DNA of 64,000 bases from Antrihabitans cavernicola (GCF_008297975.1 NZ_VLNY01000001.1:682001-746000); one strand, 5' to 3'. Positions 42,671-51,536 are shown, counted from the stretch's first letter. Numbers and translations are program-made. The notes: a model not told the origin generated them from the sequence alone.

Positions 42671-43921
42671 ATGCCAACGATCGTGCGGCGGGCGGCGCGG
42701 CCACTCGTGCGGTCGTCGACGTATCTGCGCGGGGTGTATCTGCTGCTCGGTGGTGTGGTGGCCATTCCGTACGTGGCGCTGGTCGCGATCTTCGTTCACG
42801 CGATGGGGCAGAGCAGCGGCGGGGACTTGGTCCTGTTCGTGTTGCTCGCCGCCGTCACCGCGGTGATCGCCGTGATCGTCCCGTTCGTTTCTGCTGCCCG
42901 AACTCTCGAAGTTGTTGCCGCGCGCGCATTTTTGGGGGTTGAGCTGCCGGATCCCGAGCCGACGACGCAAGGCAGCTGGGAATCGCGTTGGCGCGGTGCG
43001 CTCTGGTACCTGATCACGTTGGCGCTCGGCAGTGTCGTGACGATCGTCGTGTTGTACGGCGTACCAACGGGTCTCGGCGCGCTGGTCATTCCGTTCACCG
43101 ACTCCCACACGCTGACGTTGCAGTTGCTCGATACCTGGAGCTTCGACGCGAACAGCACCGCAATGGCCCTTCTCGCCGGACTCGCGGGAGTGGCAATCCT
43201 TGCGCTCACCGTGTACACCTTCGTGATCGGCGGTGCGCTGCTTGCCCGTTGGGCTCCGTCGTTGCTCGGGCCGACGCGAGCAGACCAGATCGTGATGCTG
43301 CAACGACGCGAGCGAGAGTTGGCTGCGGGCAACAGCCTTGCGCGCGAACTGCACGATTCCATCGGCCACGCTCTGACCGCCGTCACGATGCAGGCCGGTG
43401 CCGCCGGTCGTGTGCTCGACCACGATCCCGAGTTTGCGCGCCAAGCACTTTCACGCATCGAAGAGACAGGCCGGTCTGCGCTGGAGGAACTCGACGACGT
43501 TCTGGGCATTCTGCGGCGAGGTGACGAATCGGCGGTGCGGCACCCCGCCAAGACGCTGACCGATGTTCCGACTCTGGCAACCGATCACGGCACCGATGTC
43601 CGGATCACGATCACCGGTGACTTGGCAGCGGTCCCGCCCGTCGTGTCGCGAGAGGGTTACCGCGTCGTTCAGGAGTCGATCACCAACGCGGTGCGTCACG
43701 GCGACGGCGGCGCGATAGAGCTACGAATCGATGTGCAGCACAACGCTGTTCGCATCGTTGTCGAGAACGGCGTCGGTGCGGCGACACTGCGAACCGGCGG
43801 TCGAGGTCTGATCGGGATGCGTGAGCGGGTGCTGATTCTCGGTGGCCGCCTGACGGCCGGCGCAGGTACCGGGCGTTGGACCGTGGACGCGAAACTGCCG
43901 TGGGACAAGAAGGAATCGTGA
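42671..43921 (+). CDS. Two-component sensor histidine kinase (NarL/DesK type)
   Basis: A 416-residue kinase. Four N-terminal membrane segments (GVYLLLGGVVAIPYVALVAIFVHAM, VLFVLLAAVTAVIAVIVPFVSAA, LITLALGSVVTIVVLYGV and the helix near ALLAGLAGVAILALTVYTF) precede the HisKA_3 dimerisation motif ELHDSIGHALTAVTMQAG. The HATPase domain has VVQESITNAVRHGDGG and GRGLIGMRERV. ATG 42671 or GTG 42665 could be the start. The stop overlaps the response regulator's GTG start (GTGA). The cognate regulator is frameshifted, so this kinase may signal to nothing or to another regulator. Confidence 0.88.
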   Translation: MPTIVRRAARPLVRSSTYLRGVYLLLGGVVAIPYVALVAIFVHAMGQSSGGDLVLFVLLAAVTAVIAVIVPFVSAARTLEVVAARAFLGVELPDPEPTTQGSWESRWRGALWYLITLALGSVVTIVVLYGVPTGLGALVIPFTDSHTLTLQLLDTWSFDANSTAMALLAGLAGVAILALTVYTFVIGGALLARWAPSLLGPTRADQIVMLQRRERELAAGNSLARELHDSIGHALTAVTMQAGAAGRVLDHDPEFARQALSRIEETGRSALEELDDVLGILRRGDESAVRHPAKTLTDVPTLATDHGTDVRITITGDLAAVPPVVSREGYRVVQESITNAVRHGDGGAIELRIDVQHNAVRIVVENGVGAATLRTGGRGLIGMRERVLILGGRLTAGAGTGRWTVDAKLPWDKKES

Positions 43922-44569
43922 GCATCGGCGTTGTGGTGGTGGACGACGATTCGATGGTCCGCGCCGGATTCCGCGCGATCCTGGGCTCGGAGCCCGACAT
44001 CGAGGTGCGAGGTGAGGCCGACGACGGTGCGCAGGTCCTGGATCTTGTCCGGTCGACCGATCCCGATGTGGTCGTGATGGATGTGCGGATGCCGAACGTC
44101 GACGGCATCACCGCGACGCGTCATCTGTTGGATTCGCTGGCCGATCCGCCGAAGGTGCTTGTCGTCACCACCTTCACCAACGACTCGTACGTCTACGACG
44201 CGCTGCGCGTCGGCGCTGCCGGGTTTCTGCTCAAGCGAGCCCGGCCGACCGAGATCATCCAAGCCGTGCGGACGGTGGCCGCGGGTGAGTCGCTGCTATT
44301 TCCCGATGCAATCCGGTCGTTGATCGCGGCCCAAGGCAAGACGGTCGGCGATGGATTGCAGCACGCGAACCTCACCGACCGCGAGGCCGAGGTGCTGCGC
44401 GAGATGGCGTGCGGCAAAGTCGAATGCCGAAATCGCGTCGGGGCTCTATCTCGGCGTCGAAACCGTGAAAACTCACGTCGGCAACGTACTGGCCAAGCTG
44501 CACGCCCGCGACCGCACCCAGGCGGTGATCACGGCCTACGAATCCGGCTTCATCAGGCCCGGCAGCTAG
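43918..44569 (+). pseudogene. LuxR-type response regulator disrupted by a +1 frameshift
   Basis: GTG 43918 opens VSIGVVVVDDDSMVRAGFRAI, a receiver domain with the phosphoacceptor Asp in VVMDVRMPN and TTFTNDSYVYDALRVGAAGFLLKRA. The LuxR HTH begins LTDREAEVLREMACGK. After that the frame is lost: one extra A in the AAA at 44416-44418 moves translation away, and the original C-terminus (SNAEIASGLYLGVETVKTHV, then NVLAKLHARDRTQAVITAYE) continues in the next frame to TAG 44567-44569. Read without the shift, the regulator lacks the DNA-recognition helix and ends in about 65 unrelated residues. Confidence 0.85.
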
Positions 44570-45366
44570 AACACGATCAGCCCGGTGCCCGCGACGATGG
44601 CGTCGCGAATCTGCGCGAGATCCAGTGAGCCTTTGATCGTCGGCACGTCGAGCGTGAACGAGACGGTGTGACCGTCGCGGTCGGCGCGCACGATCCGCGC
44701 GTCCTTCGGTAGCCGCTCGAGCGGGATCGCGCGGCCAGGCAGAATCGATCGCGGGATCGGGAGGCCTTGCCAGCGGGCGTTGATGACCTTGATCTTCACC
44801 AGGTCGTCGACGACGGACGCGTCGACAACGGCGGTGAGATTGCGACGCCGGTGGCGTGCCCCGATCAGGCCGGATTCCTCCACTTCGAGCAGCCAGTCGA
44901 GGTCGCGCCCGTTGAGCCAGTCGACGATCGTGTAGATCGAGGTCTGGCCTGTCAGATCGATCTGCTCCGCGCGTAGCCGTGTCGGTACCCCCGGAACCAG
45001 CCGCACACCGTTCGCGATCAGCGTCAGCTCGGAAAAGGTGTGGCCGTCCCACACCACGTCCGCCAGCTCGACCTTCGCCTGGAAGAACGATCCACGTCGA
45101 CGGACCCGCAATGAACCGAGCACGGCTTGAACGGGCGCTCCCTGGACCATCACGTCCAGAGACTGCCCGCCGAAGCGACGCAGGATGCCGTCGGTGAGGG
45201 CTGACATCAAGACATCGGGCATCAGCGCGGTCACTGTGCCCGCGCCGAGGTTCGCCACCGGGTCCACCCAGGCAGCGGTCACCGACACCCACTGATCGAC
45301 CCAGCCTTTTCCCAGCTCGGCGGCTCGCATCGGCGACCAGGACTTCGGATCGAAGTACGAGGTCAT
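44566..45366 (-). CDS. Hypothetical protein (LmeA/DUF2993-like)
   Basis: A 266-residue protein. After a hydrophilic start (MTSYFDPKSWSPMRAAELGKGWVD) it has a beta-rich domain with LDVMVQGAPVQAVLGSLRVRRRGSFFQAKVELADVVWDGHTFSELTLIANGVRL and a VSFTLDVPTIKGSLDLAQIRDAIV segment, resembling the DUF2993/LmeA lipid-binding fold. The start is uncertain; GTG 45399 is possible and no ribosome site is clear. Its stop codon overlaps the stop of the convergent response regulator gene. The assignment is tentative. Confidence 0.55.
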   Translation of the reverse strand: MTSYFDPKSWSPMRAAELGKGWVDQWVSVTAAWVDPVANLGAGTVTALMPDVLMSALTDGILRRFGGQSLDVMVQGAPVQAVLGSLRVRRRGSFFQAKVELADVVWDGHTFSELTLIANGVRLVPGVPTRLRAEQIDLTGQTSIYTIVDWLNGRDLDWLLEVEESGLIGARHRRRNLTAVVDASVVDDLVKIKVINARWQGLPIPRSILPGRAIPLERLPKDARIVRADRDGHTVSFTLDVPTIKGSLDLAQIRDAIVAGTGLIVF

Positions 45367-45427
45367 GATTTGTCCGACAATACTGGCGTCGGCCGACACA
45401 TTCCGCGTGTCGGGATCAGTTGGGTAG

Positions 45428-46936
45428 CTACTTCAGCCGCGCGTGCATCAGATACACGTTGTAGCTGTCCCACTCCGAAATCGTGAAGTACAGGTCCTTG
45501 TCGGTGGACCACGGGTGGATGAAGCCGCCGTACGCCTTGGGATAGTCGACCGTGTTAAGCAGCGGTGCACCGTCCGACCAGATGCCTTGCGGACTGGCCG
45601 CGTTGCGAATCAGAATCGCACCGCGCACCGTGTCGAGGGTGCTCAGCTGCCACAGTTTGGCGCTCTGGTCGTAGCGAACCGACAGCTCGCTGGCGATGCC
45701 GGACATGATCGGCGTCGCATCGTTCTTGTCGGTCGGCGCCCACGTTCCGTTGACCCAGTACTGGTAGGCCGTGGTGTTGAGGACGTCCTTCTTCAGCACC
45801 CGCGCGAGACCCACCGAGCCGATGCGGCCGTTCGGAGTGCCGAACATGTAGACGTAGTCGCCCTGCGGAACCATCGTCGCGACCTGGAACTTGCCGAGCC
45901 CGAAGATGTTCTCCCACTTGGCATGCTGATCTTTGGTCCAGGTCTGACCGTCGTCGTCGGAGTACGCGACGCCGCCGTAGTTGGTGAACCACATGCCGGG
46001 GATGGTGCTCCAGCGATTGATCGACATGTAGCTCATGTACTGGCGATCGCCGATGGCGAAGCCGGACGTGGGGATGGTGGTCATCTCGTAGTTCTTGACC
46101 TTGCGGCTGCTGAGCAGTTCGGCGGCGTGGCAGGGGCTGTCCTGCACCATGGAGTCGATCTTCATGCCGTCGGCGAGGTTCTTGTCGGTGCTGTGGCCGA
46201 GGACGTTGCTGCGCCAGTCGGGTCCGCCGGGCACACCGAACTTCCAGCCCTTGCCGAACGTGTCGCCGAATGCGACCGCCACCTCGCCGGGCTTCGATTC
46301 CCACATCAGTCCCAGATCGGTGCCGTCGACGCCGTAGCGCTTGTCGGTGCGGTTCTCGGATCCGTGGCCGGTGAGCTGCTGGACGAAATTGACGCCCTCG
46401 GCGGCGGGTGCCGCAACCGGTGGCGTGACCGGTCCGGCCTCGGCCGGGTTCACGACGGGGGGCGGAGCCGGCTGCGGATCCGGTCCGGGGCCGCCTGGAA
46501 CGGGAATCGGGATGGGCTCCGCTTCCGGCCTGATCTGAATTTGCGGGATCCGGAACGTTCCCGATCCGGACGACACCGCAGGTCCCGGTGCTTGCTGGTC
46601 GTCGGGTTTGTCGGTGACGTCGGGGCACGGGTTCTTGCACGGATCGGTCGGCAGCGGTCCGGGCTTGATTCGGGTGTTGTCCGGTCGTGGGCCGGGCTCG
46701 GGCACCGGAACGATCTTCGGATACGGAATCGGGATGTCGATGTTCGGCGGAACGGGCGGGATCAGCGGCGCGGGCGGCGCCTTGGGATCGGGCTGGCGAA
46801 CGACGGGATCGAAGCCCACCTCACCGCACGAATTCACCGGTGGTGGCGCGTATGGAAGTGGTGCGGCCGAGCTCGGTGCGGCCAACGCGCACACCGCAGC
46901 TACGACGCACAGTCCTGTGCCAACTCGCTGGAGCAC
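45428..46936 (-). CDS. DUF4185 secreted protein, probable GH183-type arabinan-active enzyme
   Basis: A 502-residue exported protein. The GTG start follows AAGGGGAG. A signal peptide (GLCVVAAVCALAAPSSAAP) is followed by about 150 residues of Pro-rich linker, then the DUF4185 beta-propeller-like domain from about residue 185 (VNFVQQLTGHGSENRTDKRYGVDGTDLG, FGDTFGKGWKFGVPGGPDWRSN, MFGTPNGRIGSVGLARVLK, IHPWSTDKDLYFTISEWDSYNVYLM). DUF4185 was linked to endo-D-arabinofuranosidases acting on the arabinogalactan of mycolata (family GH183). Remodelling of the cell's own arabinan is therefore a likely role. Alternatives such as another glycosidase cannot be excluded. Confidence 0.78.
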   Translation of the reverse strand: MLQRVGTGLCVVAAVCALAAPSSAAPLPYAPPPVNSCGEVGFDPVVRQPDPKAPPAPLIPPVPPNIDIPIPYPKIVPVPEPGPRPDNTRIKPGPLPTDPCKNPCPDVTDKPDDQQAPGPAVSSGSGTFRIPQIQIRPEAEPIPIPVPGGPGPDPQPAPPPVVNPAEAGPVTPPVAAPAAEGVNFVQQLTGHGSENRTDKRYGVDGTDLGLMWESKPGEVAVAFGDTFGKGWKFGVPGGPDWRSNVLGHSTDKNLADGMKIDSMVQDSPCHAAELLSSRKVKNYEMTTIPTSGFAIGDRQYMSYMSINRWSTIPGMWFTNYGGVAYSDDDGQTWTKDQHAKWENIFGLGKFQVATMVPQGDYVYMFGTPNGRIGSVGLARVLKKDVLNTTAYQYWVNGTWAPTDKNDATPIMSGIASELSVRYDQSAKLWQLSTLDTVRGAILIRNAASPQGIWSDGAPLLNTVDYPKAYGGFIHPWSTDKDLYFTISEWDSYNVYLMHARLK

Positions 46937-47100
46937 GATCTCCCCTTGTCACCCACATTGGTCGCCCCCGAGCGAACCGGTCGCAAGAAACTTAGCATCG
47001 GCAAGCGATTTGGGTGCTGCGGCCGGCGATATCGGACAAATGGTCCAGTATTGTTTCGTGGTCGTGAGTCGGCCAACAGGTTCGCTTACGATCGCTGACC

Positions 47101-47487
47101 ATGGAGGGCGTTGGGGGGTCTCCCGGATCAGACCTGTCGGTCGTTCCGGACGATGTACCGGCGGTCGGCCGCTATGCCTATGAAATGGCGCAAAACCTGA
47201 AGTCTGCACTGGAATCGGCTGGCCACGACGTCGATTCGCTGACCTCGGGAGGCTGGCGGAGCGGTGCGGCGGATTCCTATGCGGCGGGCTGGAAGGAGTG
47301 CTTCGACGGCGGCACGCGGATCTTCGATGCGTTGACGCAGATGGCCGACAAGTTGGGCGTGAACGCGGACAACTATCGGCGTCGAGACGACAGTTCCGCG
47401 TCCAGCTTCACCGGTCTCAACATGGGTGGGGCGGCGTCGCGACCGGAGCGTTCAAGGTCGATCTGGATCACCTCGACGAGACGGTGA
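47101..47487 (+). CDS. WXG100-type ESX substrate
   Basis: A 128-residue protein. The first 100 residues have the WXG100 pattern: a helix (VGRYAYEMAQNLKSALESAG), the turn SGGWRSGAADSY, and a second helix (YAAGWKECFDGGTRIFDALTQMADKLGVNADNYRRR). The last 25 residues (GLNMGGAASRPERSRSIW and beyond) are translated from DNA that in another frame encodes the start of a second protein, so the original stop may have been lost. No ribosome site precedes the ATG. It is the first of an apparent operon with a truncated second gene and two small partner genes. Confidence 0.75.
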   Translation: MEGVGGSPGSDLSVVPDDVPAVGRYAYEMAQNLKSALESAGHDVDSLTSGGWRSGAADSYAAGWKECFDGGTRIFDALTQMADKLGVNADNYRRRDDSSASSFTGLNMGGAASRPERSRSIWITSTRR

Positions 47488-47531
47488 CCAGACTTGATAG
47501 AGCGCGCACGGCGAATACACGTCGGCGATGA
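47440..47531 (+). pseudogene. Truncated start of a second ESX effector-like gene
   Basis: In a second frame the DNA reads VATGAFKVDLDHLDETVTRL followed by DRARTANTRRR and TGA. This has the look of the N-terminal helix of WXG-type effector proteins that usually follow a WXG100 gene. It has GTC where a GTG start is expected, and it stops after about 30 codons. A gene remnant is the simplest reading; the body of the effector is missing. Confidence 0.4.
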
Positions 47532-47565
47532 CTACCAACGCACGCATGTTGGGTGGCGGCTGAGC

Positions 47566-47898
47566 ATGGTCGACATCGATCCGCAGCACGACGTGGGCGA
47601 AATCGAGTGCAGGCTGGAGGAACCCGTGAGCTTTGTCTTGGACGGGCTGCGGGAGCGTGACCGAGAAGTCATCGTCGCTCTGCTCGAGCAACGCAAGCCG
47701 GAGCTGCTGGCCTCGTTTCGGGCCGAGGAGGAGCCGACGTTGCAGCAGCAGGACGAGATGATCGATCTTCTCGGCGACGCCTTTTCCGAAAACCTCGGTC
47801 CGGGTCACTTACCTACCGAACGGGGAGTCGAGATCGACAACGCCTTGGGTGCCTTTCTGACGCGCTGGCCATCCGAGGCGCTGGAACCCGGTTCGTGA
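47566..47898 (+). CDS. Small acidic protein, possible immunity partner
   Basis: A 110-residue acidic protein. ATG 47566 follows GGGTGGCGG. It has predicted helices (VSFVLDGLRERDREVIVALLEQRKPELLASF, TLQQQDEMIDLLGDAFSENL) and an acidic surface. No family was recognised. The position behind a WXG100 gene and a truncated effector start, and its small acidic nature, fit an immunity or adaptor protein. The frame continues in the same register after the WXG100 stop, and its stop overlaps the next gene's GTG (GTGA). Confidence 0.55.
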   Translation: MVDIDPQHDVGEIECRLEEPVSFVLDGLRERDREVIVALLEQRKPELLASFRAEEEPTLQQQDEMIDLLGDAFSENLGPGHLPTERGVEIDNALGAFLTRWPSEALEPGS

Positions 47899-48128
47899 TT
47901 GCGATGGCAATCAACTTTCGGCCAACAGACCAACATCGACGACTTGCCGCAGCCCTACTCGCCGGCGTGACGTCGCTCCGCGATGACGTAGTCGCCGGTC
48001 GGCCACCCGACGCACCTGTGCGTCCGGGAATCGAGGACATGTTGGACGGGCTTGTCGAATTCCTGACCGCGAATGCGGCAACCGGGTCGGTGTGGCTGCA
48101 ATGCCGATCGACTACTACCTCCAAATAG
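47895..48128 (+). CDS. Small hypothetical protein coupled to the acidic partner
   Basis: A 77-residue protein starting at GTG 47895, which overlaps the upstream stop (GTGA). It consists of two helices (HRRLAAALLAGVTSLRDDVV, IEDMLDGLVEFLTANAATGSVW) and a short tail. No family recognised. Translational coupling supports expression and a shared role with the acidic protein. After its stop 136 bp separate it from the MFS gene; nothing notable was seen there. Confidence 0.5.
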   Translation: MIAMAINFRPTDQHRRLAAALLAGVTSLRDDVVAGRPPDAPVRPGIEDMLDGLVEFLTANAATGSVWLQCRSTTTSK

Positions 48129-48264
48129 CTTCGACTGCACCATCATCCGAGGTGGTGGGGATCCTGGTCGATGGCGCCGCAATCGTATCGCCGTAAAACC
48201 TATCGATGGTCCGAAGGTTGAGCAGCGTCCGTGCTGCGAGCTCGTCGAACTTCTGATCGCGAAC

Positions 48265-49563
48265 TCAGCGACTGGTACGTCGTGAATTGAGTGTGATAGC
48301 GATCAACGCGAGTACGTAGATTCCGGCGGTCACCAGCACGACCGCCAACGACTTCCCATCTTGTGGAATCACCGTCGCCGACACCGCGATCGCGAGGACG
48401 AATGCGATATTGAAAACGGTGTCCTGCAGGGCGAATACCTGACCGCGGCGGTCGTCGTCGATCTCGATCTGCATGGCCGCATCTCCGGTCAGTTTGATGA
48501 CCTGGCCGGCCAACCCCAAGAAGAAGGCGCCGAGCAGCAGCATCTGTTGAGTCAGCATCCCGATGATGCCGATCTGCACCAGAGTCGCGAATATCAAAGC
48601 GACGGTGATGGTTCGCGCGCGCCCGAGTCGGGGGATCACGATCGGGGCGACAACGGCCGCGAGCAGCATGCCTGCCGCGGCAGCCGCAATCCCGACTCCG
48701 AATCCGACGAGTCCGCCGGGCAGCTTGCTGTCGTCGGCGCGCAGCATCAACACCATGATCAGCGAGTCGGCACCGAAAACGATGCGGTGTGCGCCGATTC
48801 CGATCATCGCTGTGGTGACACTTGTGTTCTGCCACACGGCGATCGCGCCCGTGTGCAAGCCGGCTGCGACGGCGCGAACCGCTCGAAATCCGCTCGTGCC
48901 AATAGTTTCCGCCGACGGACCGAGAGCACGAGCCGGGAACCGCGCTGCCGCAACAGCACCGATCACGGACCCGGCGGCGCTACCGATCACTGCGACACCC
49001 GATCCGACGTCTCCTTGACCGACCACAGCGATCACCACGACCGACGTCGCCGCACCCAGCCCGGCAATTCCGGATGCGACGGTCGCCAAGATCGAATTCA
49101 TCGGCACCAACCACGATTGCCGAACTACGTGTGGCAGCGACGCCGACACCCCAGACAGCACGAACCGGCTGATGCCCACGGCGGTCAAGGCCAACAGCAG
49201 AATCGGGCCCTCGCCTATGCCGCCGATCAGCAAGCCGGCGACGACGACGATGACCAGACCACGAAGGATGTTGGCGATGACGAGAACCGCGCGGCGATCC
49301 CAACGGTCGAGCAGTGCGCCGGCGAACGGTCCGACTATCGAATACGGCAGCAACAGCACGGTGAAGCCGGCGGCGATCGCCAGCGGGTCGGTCTGCCGCT
49401 CGGGGTTGAACAAGATCGCGCCGCTGAGGGCAGCCTGAAACATGCCGTCGCCGAACTGACCCGCGAAGCGCACGGTCGACAGTCGTGCAAGGCCGGGGCT
49501 GCCGTGGACGGCGGAGCGAAATCGTTCGCGGGTCCATCGCCGCTCGATCTCTTGCTCTGCCAC
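48265..49563 (-). CDS. MFS transporter
   Basis: A 432-residue permease with 12 predicted membrane segments, for example FTVLLLPYSIVGPFAGALLDRWDRRAV (the MFS loop 2-3 motif in altered form), RGLVIVVVAGLLIGGI and LGAFFLGLAGQVIKLTGDAAMQIEI, and ending in AGIYVLALIAITLNSRR. GTG 49563 is chosen as the start; the longer upstream reading has no support. The substrate is unknown. The gene is divergent from the 13E12-type gene, with about 110 bp between the starts. Confidence 0.8.
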   Translation of the reverse strand: MAEQEIERRWTRERFRSAVHGSPGLARLSTVRFAGQFGDGMFQAALSGAILFNPERQTDPLAIAAGFTVLLLPYSIVGPFAGALLDRWDRRAVLVIANILRGLVIVVVAGLLIGGIGEGPILLLALTAVGISRFVLSGVSASLPHVVRQSWLVPMNSILATVASGIAGLGAATSVVVIAVVGQGDVGSGVAVIGSAAGSVIGAVAAARFPARALGPSAETIGTSGFRAVRAVAAGLHTGAIAVWQNTSVTTAMIGIGAHRIVFGADSLIMVLMLRADDSKLPGGLVGFGVGIAAAAAGMLLAAVVAPIVIPRLGRARTITVALIFATLVQIGIIGMLTQQMLLLGAFFLGLAGQVIKLTGDAAMQIEIDDDRRGQVFALQDTVFNIAFVLAIAVSATVIPQDGKSLAVVLVTAGIYVLALIAITLNSRRTSR

Positions 49564-49676
49564 GAAAAGGACACTATCCAGCGTTGGCGCACACGGTCGC
49601 ATTTGGATCGAGGGGCAGTAGTTCGCCCCGGCGTACTTCGAAAGTTCGTGTCGGTGGGTGGCGATAGTATTCGCAC

Positions 49677-51083
49677 ATGAGTTCGATAGTGGGTGAAATG
49701 GCGTTCAGCGATACCGATATCGCTGACGCACTCACTGCTGTCGATGCTGGGATGGCCGCGCTAGCCGGATCGGCGACGGATGCGTTGTCGAATCGGGACC
49801 GTGTCCTCGTGTTGCAACAGATGGAAACCTGGTTCCGGATGATCCCCGGGATCGGGCACACGATGATCAACCAGCTGCACGAACAACGCGGTGACGGCAC
49901 CGTCGGTGAAGCCAACGTCTATCAACTGTTGCAGTCGGCGTTACGGATTTCCCCGACCGACGCCGCACGACGGGTACGGGCAGCGAAAGACCTCGGGGTG
50001 ACGACCACGATGACCGGGGAACAGGTGGCACCCGATCTGGTGAACACTGCTGCCGCGCAACGCGACGGTGCTGCCGGTACCGATCATGTGCGGGTGATCC
50101 GCCGCTTCCTGCACCAGCTGCCGGCCGCGGTCGATACTGGTACCCGGGCGCAGGCGGAAGCCGAGTTGGCCGGGTTGGCGCGGGAGTTGCGGCCCGACGA
50201 GTTGGGTAGAGCGGCGGAACGGTTGGCGGTCTACCTCAACCCGGACGGGACGCTGGCCGATGAGAACGATCGCGCGAGGCAACGCTGTTTCCGGATGGGT
50301 CCGCAAGGGCCGGACAAGATGTCGAAAGGCAGCTTCGTTGCCGACCCCGAACTACGCGCCTATTTGGAAGCGGTCTTCGCGAAGTACGCGAAACCCGGTG
50401 TGTGCAATCCGGAGGATCCGGCCCCGACCGTCGACGACGACCCCGAACCCGCGGTCGCGCAACGCGATACCCGCTCTACCGGCCAACGCCAGCACGACGC
50501 ACTCAAAGCGATGTGCCGGGCGATGCTCGCCTCCGGGCAGCTCGGTCAGCATCGTGGACTACCGGTGACCACGATCATCAGCATGACCCTGCAGGAGTTG
50601 GAGACTGCGTCGGGTGTCGCCGTCACCGGTGGCGGCAGCCTGATCCCGATCCGCGACGCCTTACGGATGGCGCGGCACGCGCACCATTACCTCGCAATTT
50701 TCGACGACCGTGGTCGACCGTTGTACCTCGGCCGGAGCAAACGTGTCGGATCCGGTAATCAACGGATCGTGTTGCATGTTGCCGATGGTGGCTGCACGTT
50801 CCCCGGCTGCCCGAAGCCCGGCTACCTCTGTCAAACCCACCACGGGCGAAAGGACTGGGCGCAGGGGGGTGAAACCAATATCGACGAACTGACCTTCGCG
50901 TGCGACGAACACCACCCGCTGGCCGGAGCTGCTGACACCGACTGGCACACCATCATCGCCGGACCCGACGACCCCTACCCAGGACGCACGTACTGGATAC
51001 CACCCACACATATCGACCCAACCCGAAAACCCAGAATCAATCACTACCACCACCCCGGCGAATATCTGACCGGGCCTGGATGA
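49677..51083 (+). CDS. DUF222/13E12-repeat HNH endonuclease family protein
   Basis: A 468-residue protein of the repetitive 13E12 family. An N-terminal DUF222 helical region (QTLESALRISPTDAARRVRAAKDLG-type; here LLQSALRISPTDAARRVRAA) precedes a C-terminal HNH module with CTFPGCPKPGYLCQTHH, QGGETNIDELTFACDEHH. The promoter region has TAGTAT about 10 bp before the ATG, so the mRNA may be leaderless. Copies of this family are dispersed in genomes of mycolata and behave like mobile or recombinogenic elements. It lies inside the T7SS island. No terminal repeats were seen. Confidence 0.88.
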   Translation: MSSIVGEMAFSDTDIADALTAVDAGMAALAGSATDALSNRDRVLVLQQMETWFRMIPGIGHTMINQLHEQRGDGTVGEANVYQLLQSALRISPTDAARRVRAAKDLGVTTTMTGEQVAPDLVNTAAAQRDGAAGTDHVRVIRRFLHQLPAAVDTGTRAQAEAELAGLARELRPDELGRAAERLAVYLNPDGTLADENDRARQRCFRMGPQGPDKMSKGSFVADPELRAYLEAVFAKYAKPGVCNPEDPAPTVDDDPEPAVAQRDTRSTGQRQHDALKAMCRAMLASGQLGQHRGLPVTTIISMTLQELETASGVAVTGGGSLIPIRDALRMARHAHHYLAIFDDRGRPLYLGRSKRVGSGNQRIVLHVADGGCTFPGCPKPGYLCQTHHGRKDWAQGGETNIDELTFACDEHHPLAGAADTDWHTIIAGPDDPYPGRTYWIPPTHIDPTRKPRINHYHHPGEYLTGPG

Positions 51084-51109
51084 CTGGAGTGAAGAATGTC
51101 CGTTGGGGA

Positions 51110-51135
51110 GGAACCATCTGGCGGCTCGGTGCGTC
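51110..51135 (+). promoter_or_regulatory. SigM-like ECF promoter 1 of the T7SS island
   Basis: GGAACC (51110-51115), 16 bp, CGTC (51132-51135), then GGATAGGTTGATGGG. The same sequence occurs before two other units in the island with the same spacing. It lies about 90 bp upstream of the EspC-like gene. Confidence 0.75.
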
Positions 51136-51227
51136 GGATAGGTTGATGGGAATTTTGACCGGTGGGTATCGCGGTGACACGTGTCCTGCACCCAGCCGAC
51201 AAGTGACGCCGCATTCGGGAGGATGAC

Positions 51228-51524
51228 GTGGAAGTTTCGGTGGACGACCTGCGCCGGGCGGCGGGAACGATGAATGGACTCGCGGCCGACGTCGCGCCTT
51301 CGGTGTCAGATGGGCTGCTCTGGCCGACGGAAGTAATGCCCGGATCGGCAACGGCAGCCGCTTTGGGCCGGTCACCTGCTGCAAAGACGCAGGCGTGCAC
51401 GGTGATGCAGGGCAGATATCACGAAATGGGTGATCTGCTGACGGCGTCTGCGAACAACTATCACGGCACCGACGAAGACGCGGCCCGGCGGTTGGACGCC
51501 ATGGGCGACTTGAACGCTGGATAA
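51228..51524 (+). CDS. EspC/DUF2580-like ESX secretion target
   Basis: A 98-residue protein. GTG 51228 follows GGGAGGATGAC. The helical hairpin (VDDLRRAAGTMNGLAADVAPSVSDG, then RYHEMGDLLTASANNYHGTDEDAARRLD) has the C-terminal YxxxD-type signal (YHGTDED) of T7SS substrates. It is the first gene of the promoter-1 operon with the 804-residue protein and a lipoprotein. It probably forms a heterodimer with the N-terminal domain of that next protein. Confidence 0.72.
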   Translation: MEVSVDDLRRAAGTMNGLAADVAPSVSDGLLWPTEVMPGSATAAALGRSPAAKTQACTVMQGRYHEMGDLLTASANNYHGTDEDAARRLDAMGDLNAG

Positions 51525-51536
51525 CGGGAGGTACTG

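Noticed and set aside
45443-47098. A 551-codon plus-strand frame opposite the DUF4185 gene
   Set aside because: It mirrors the DUF4185 coding sequence; low-complexity Arg/Gly/Asp composition is an artefact of high GC.
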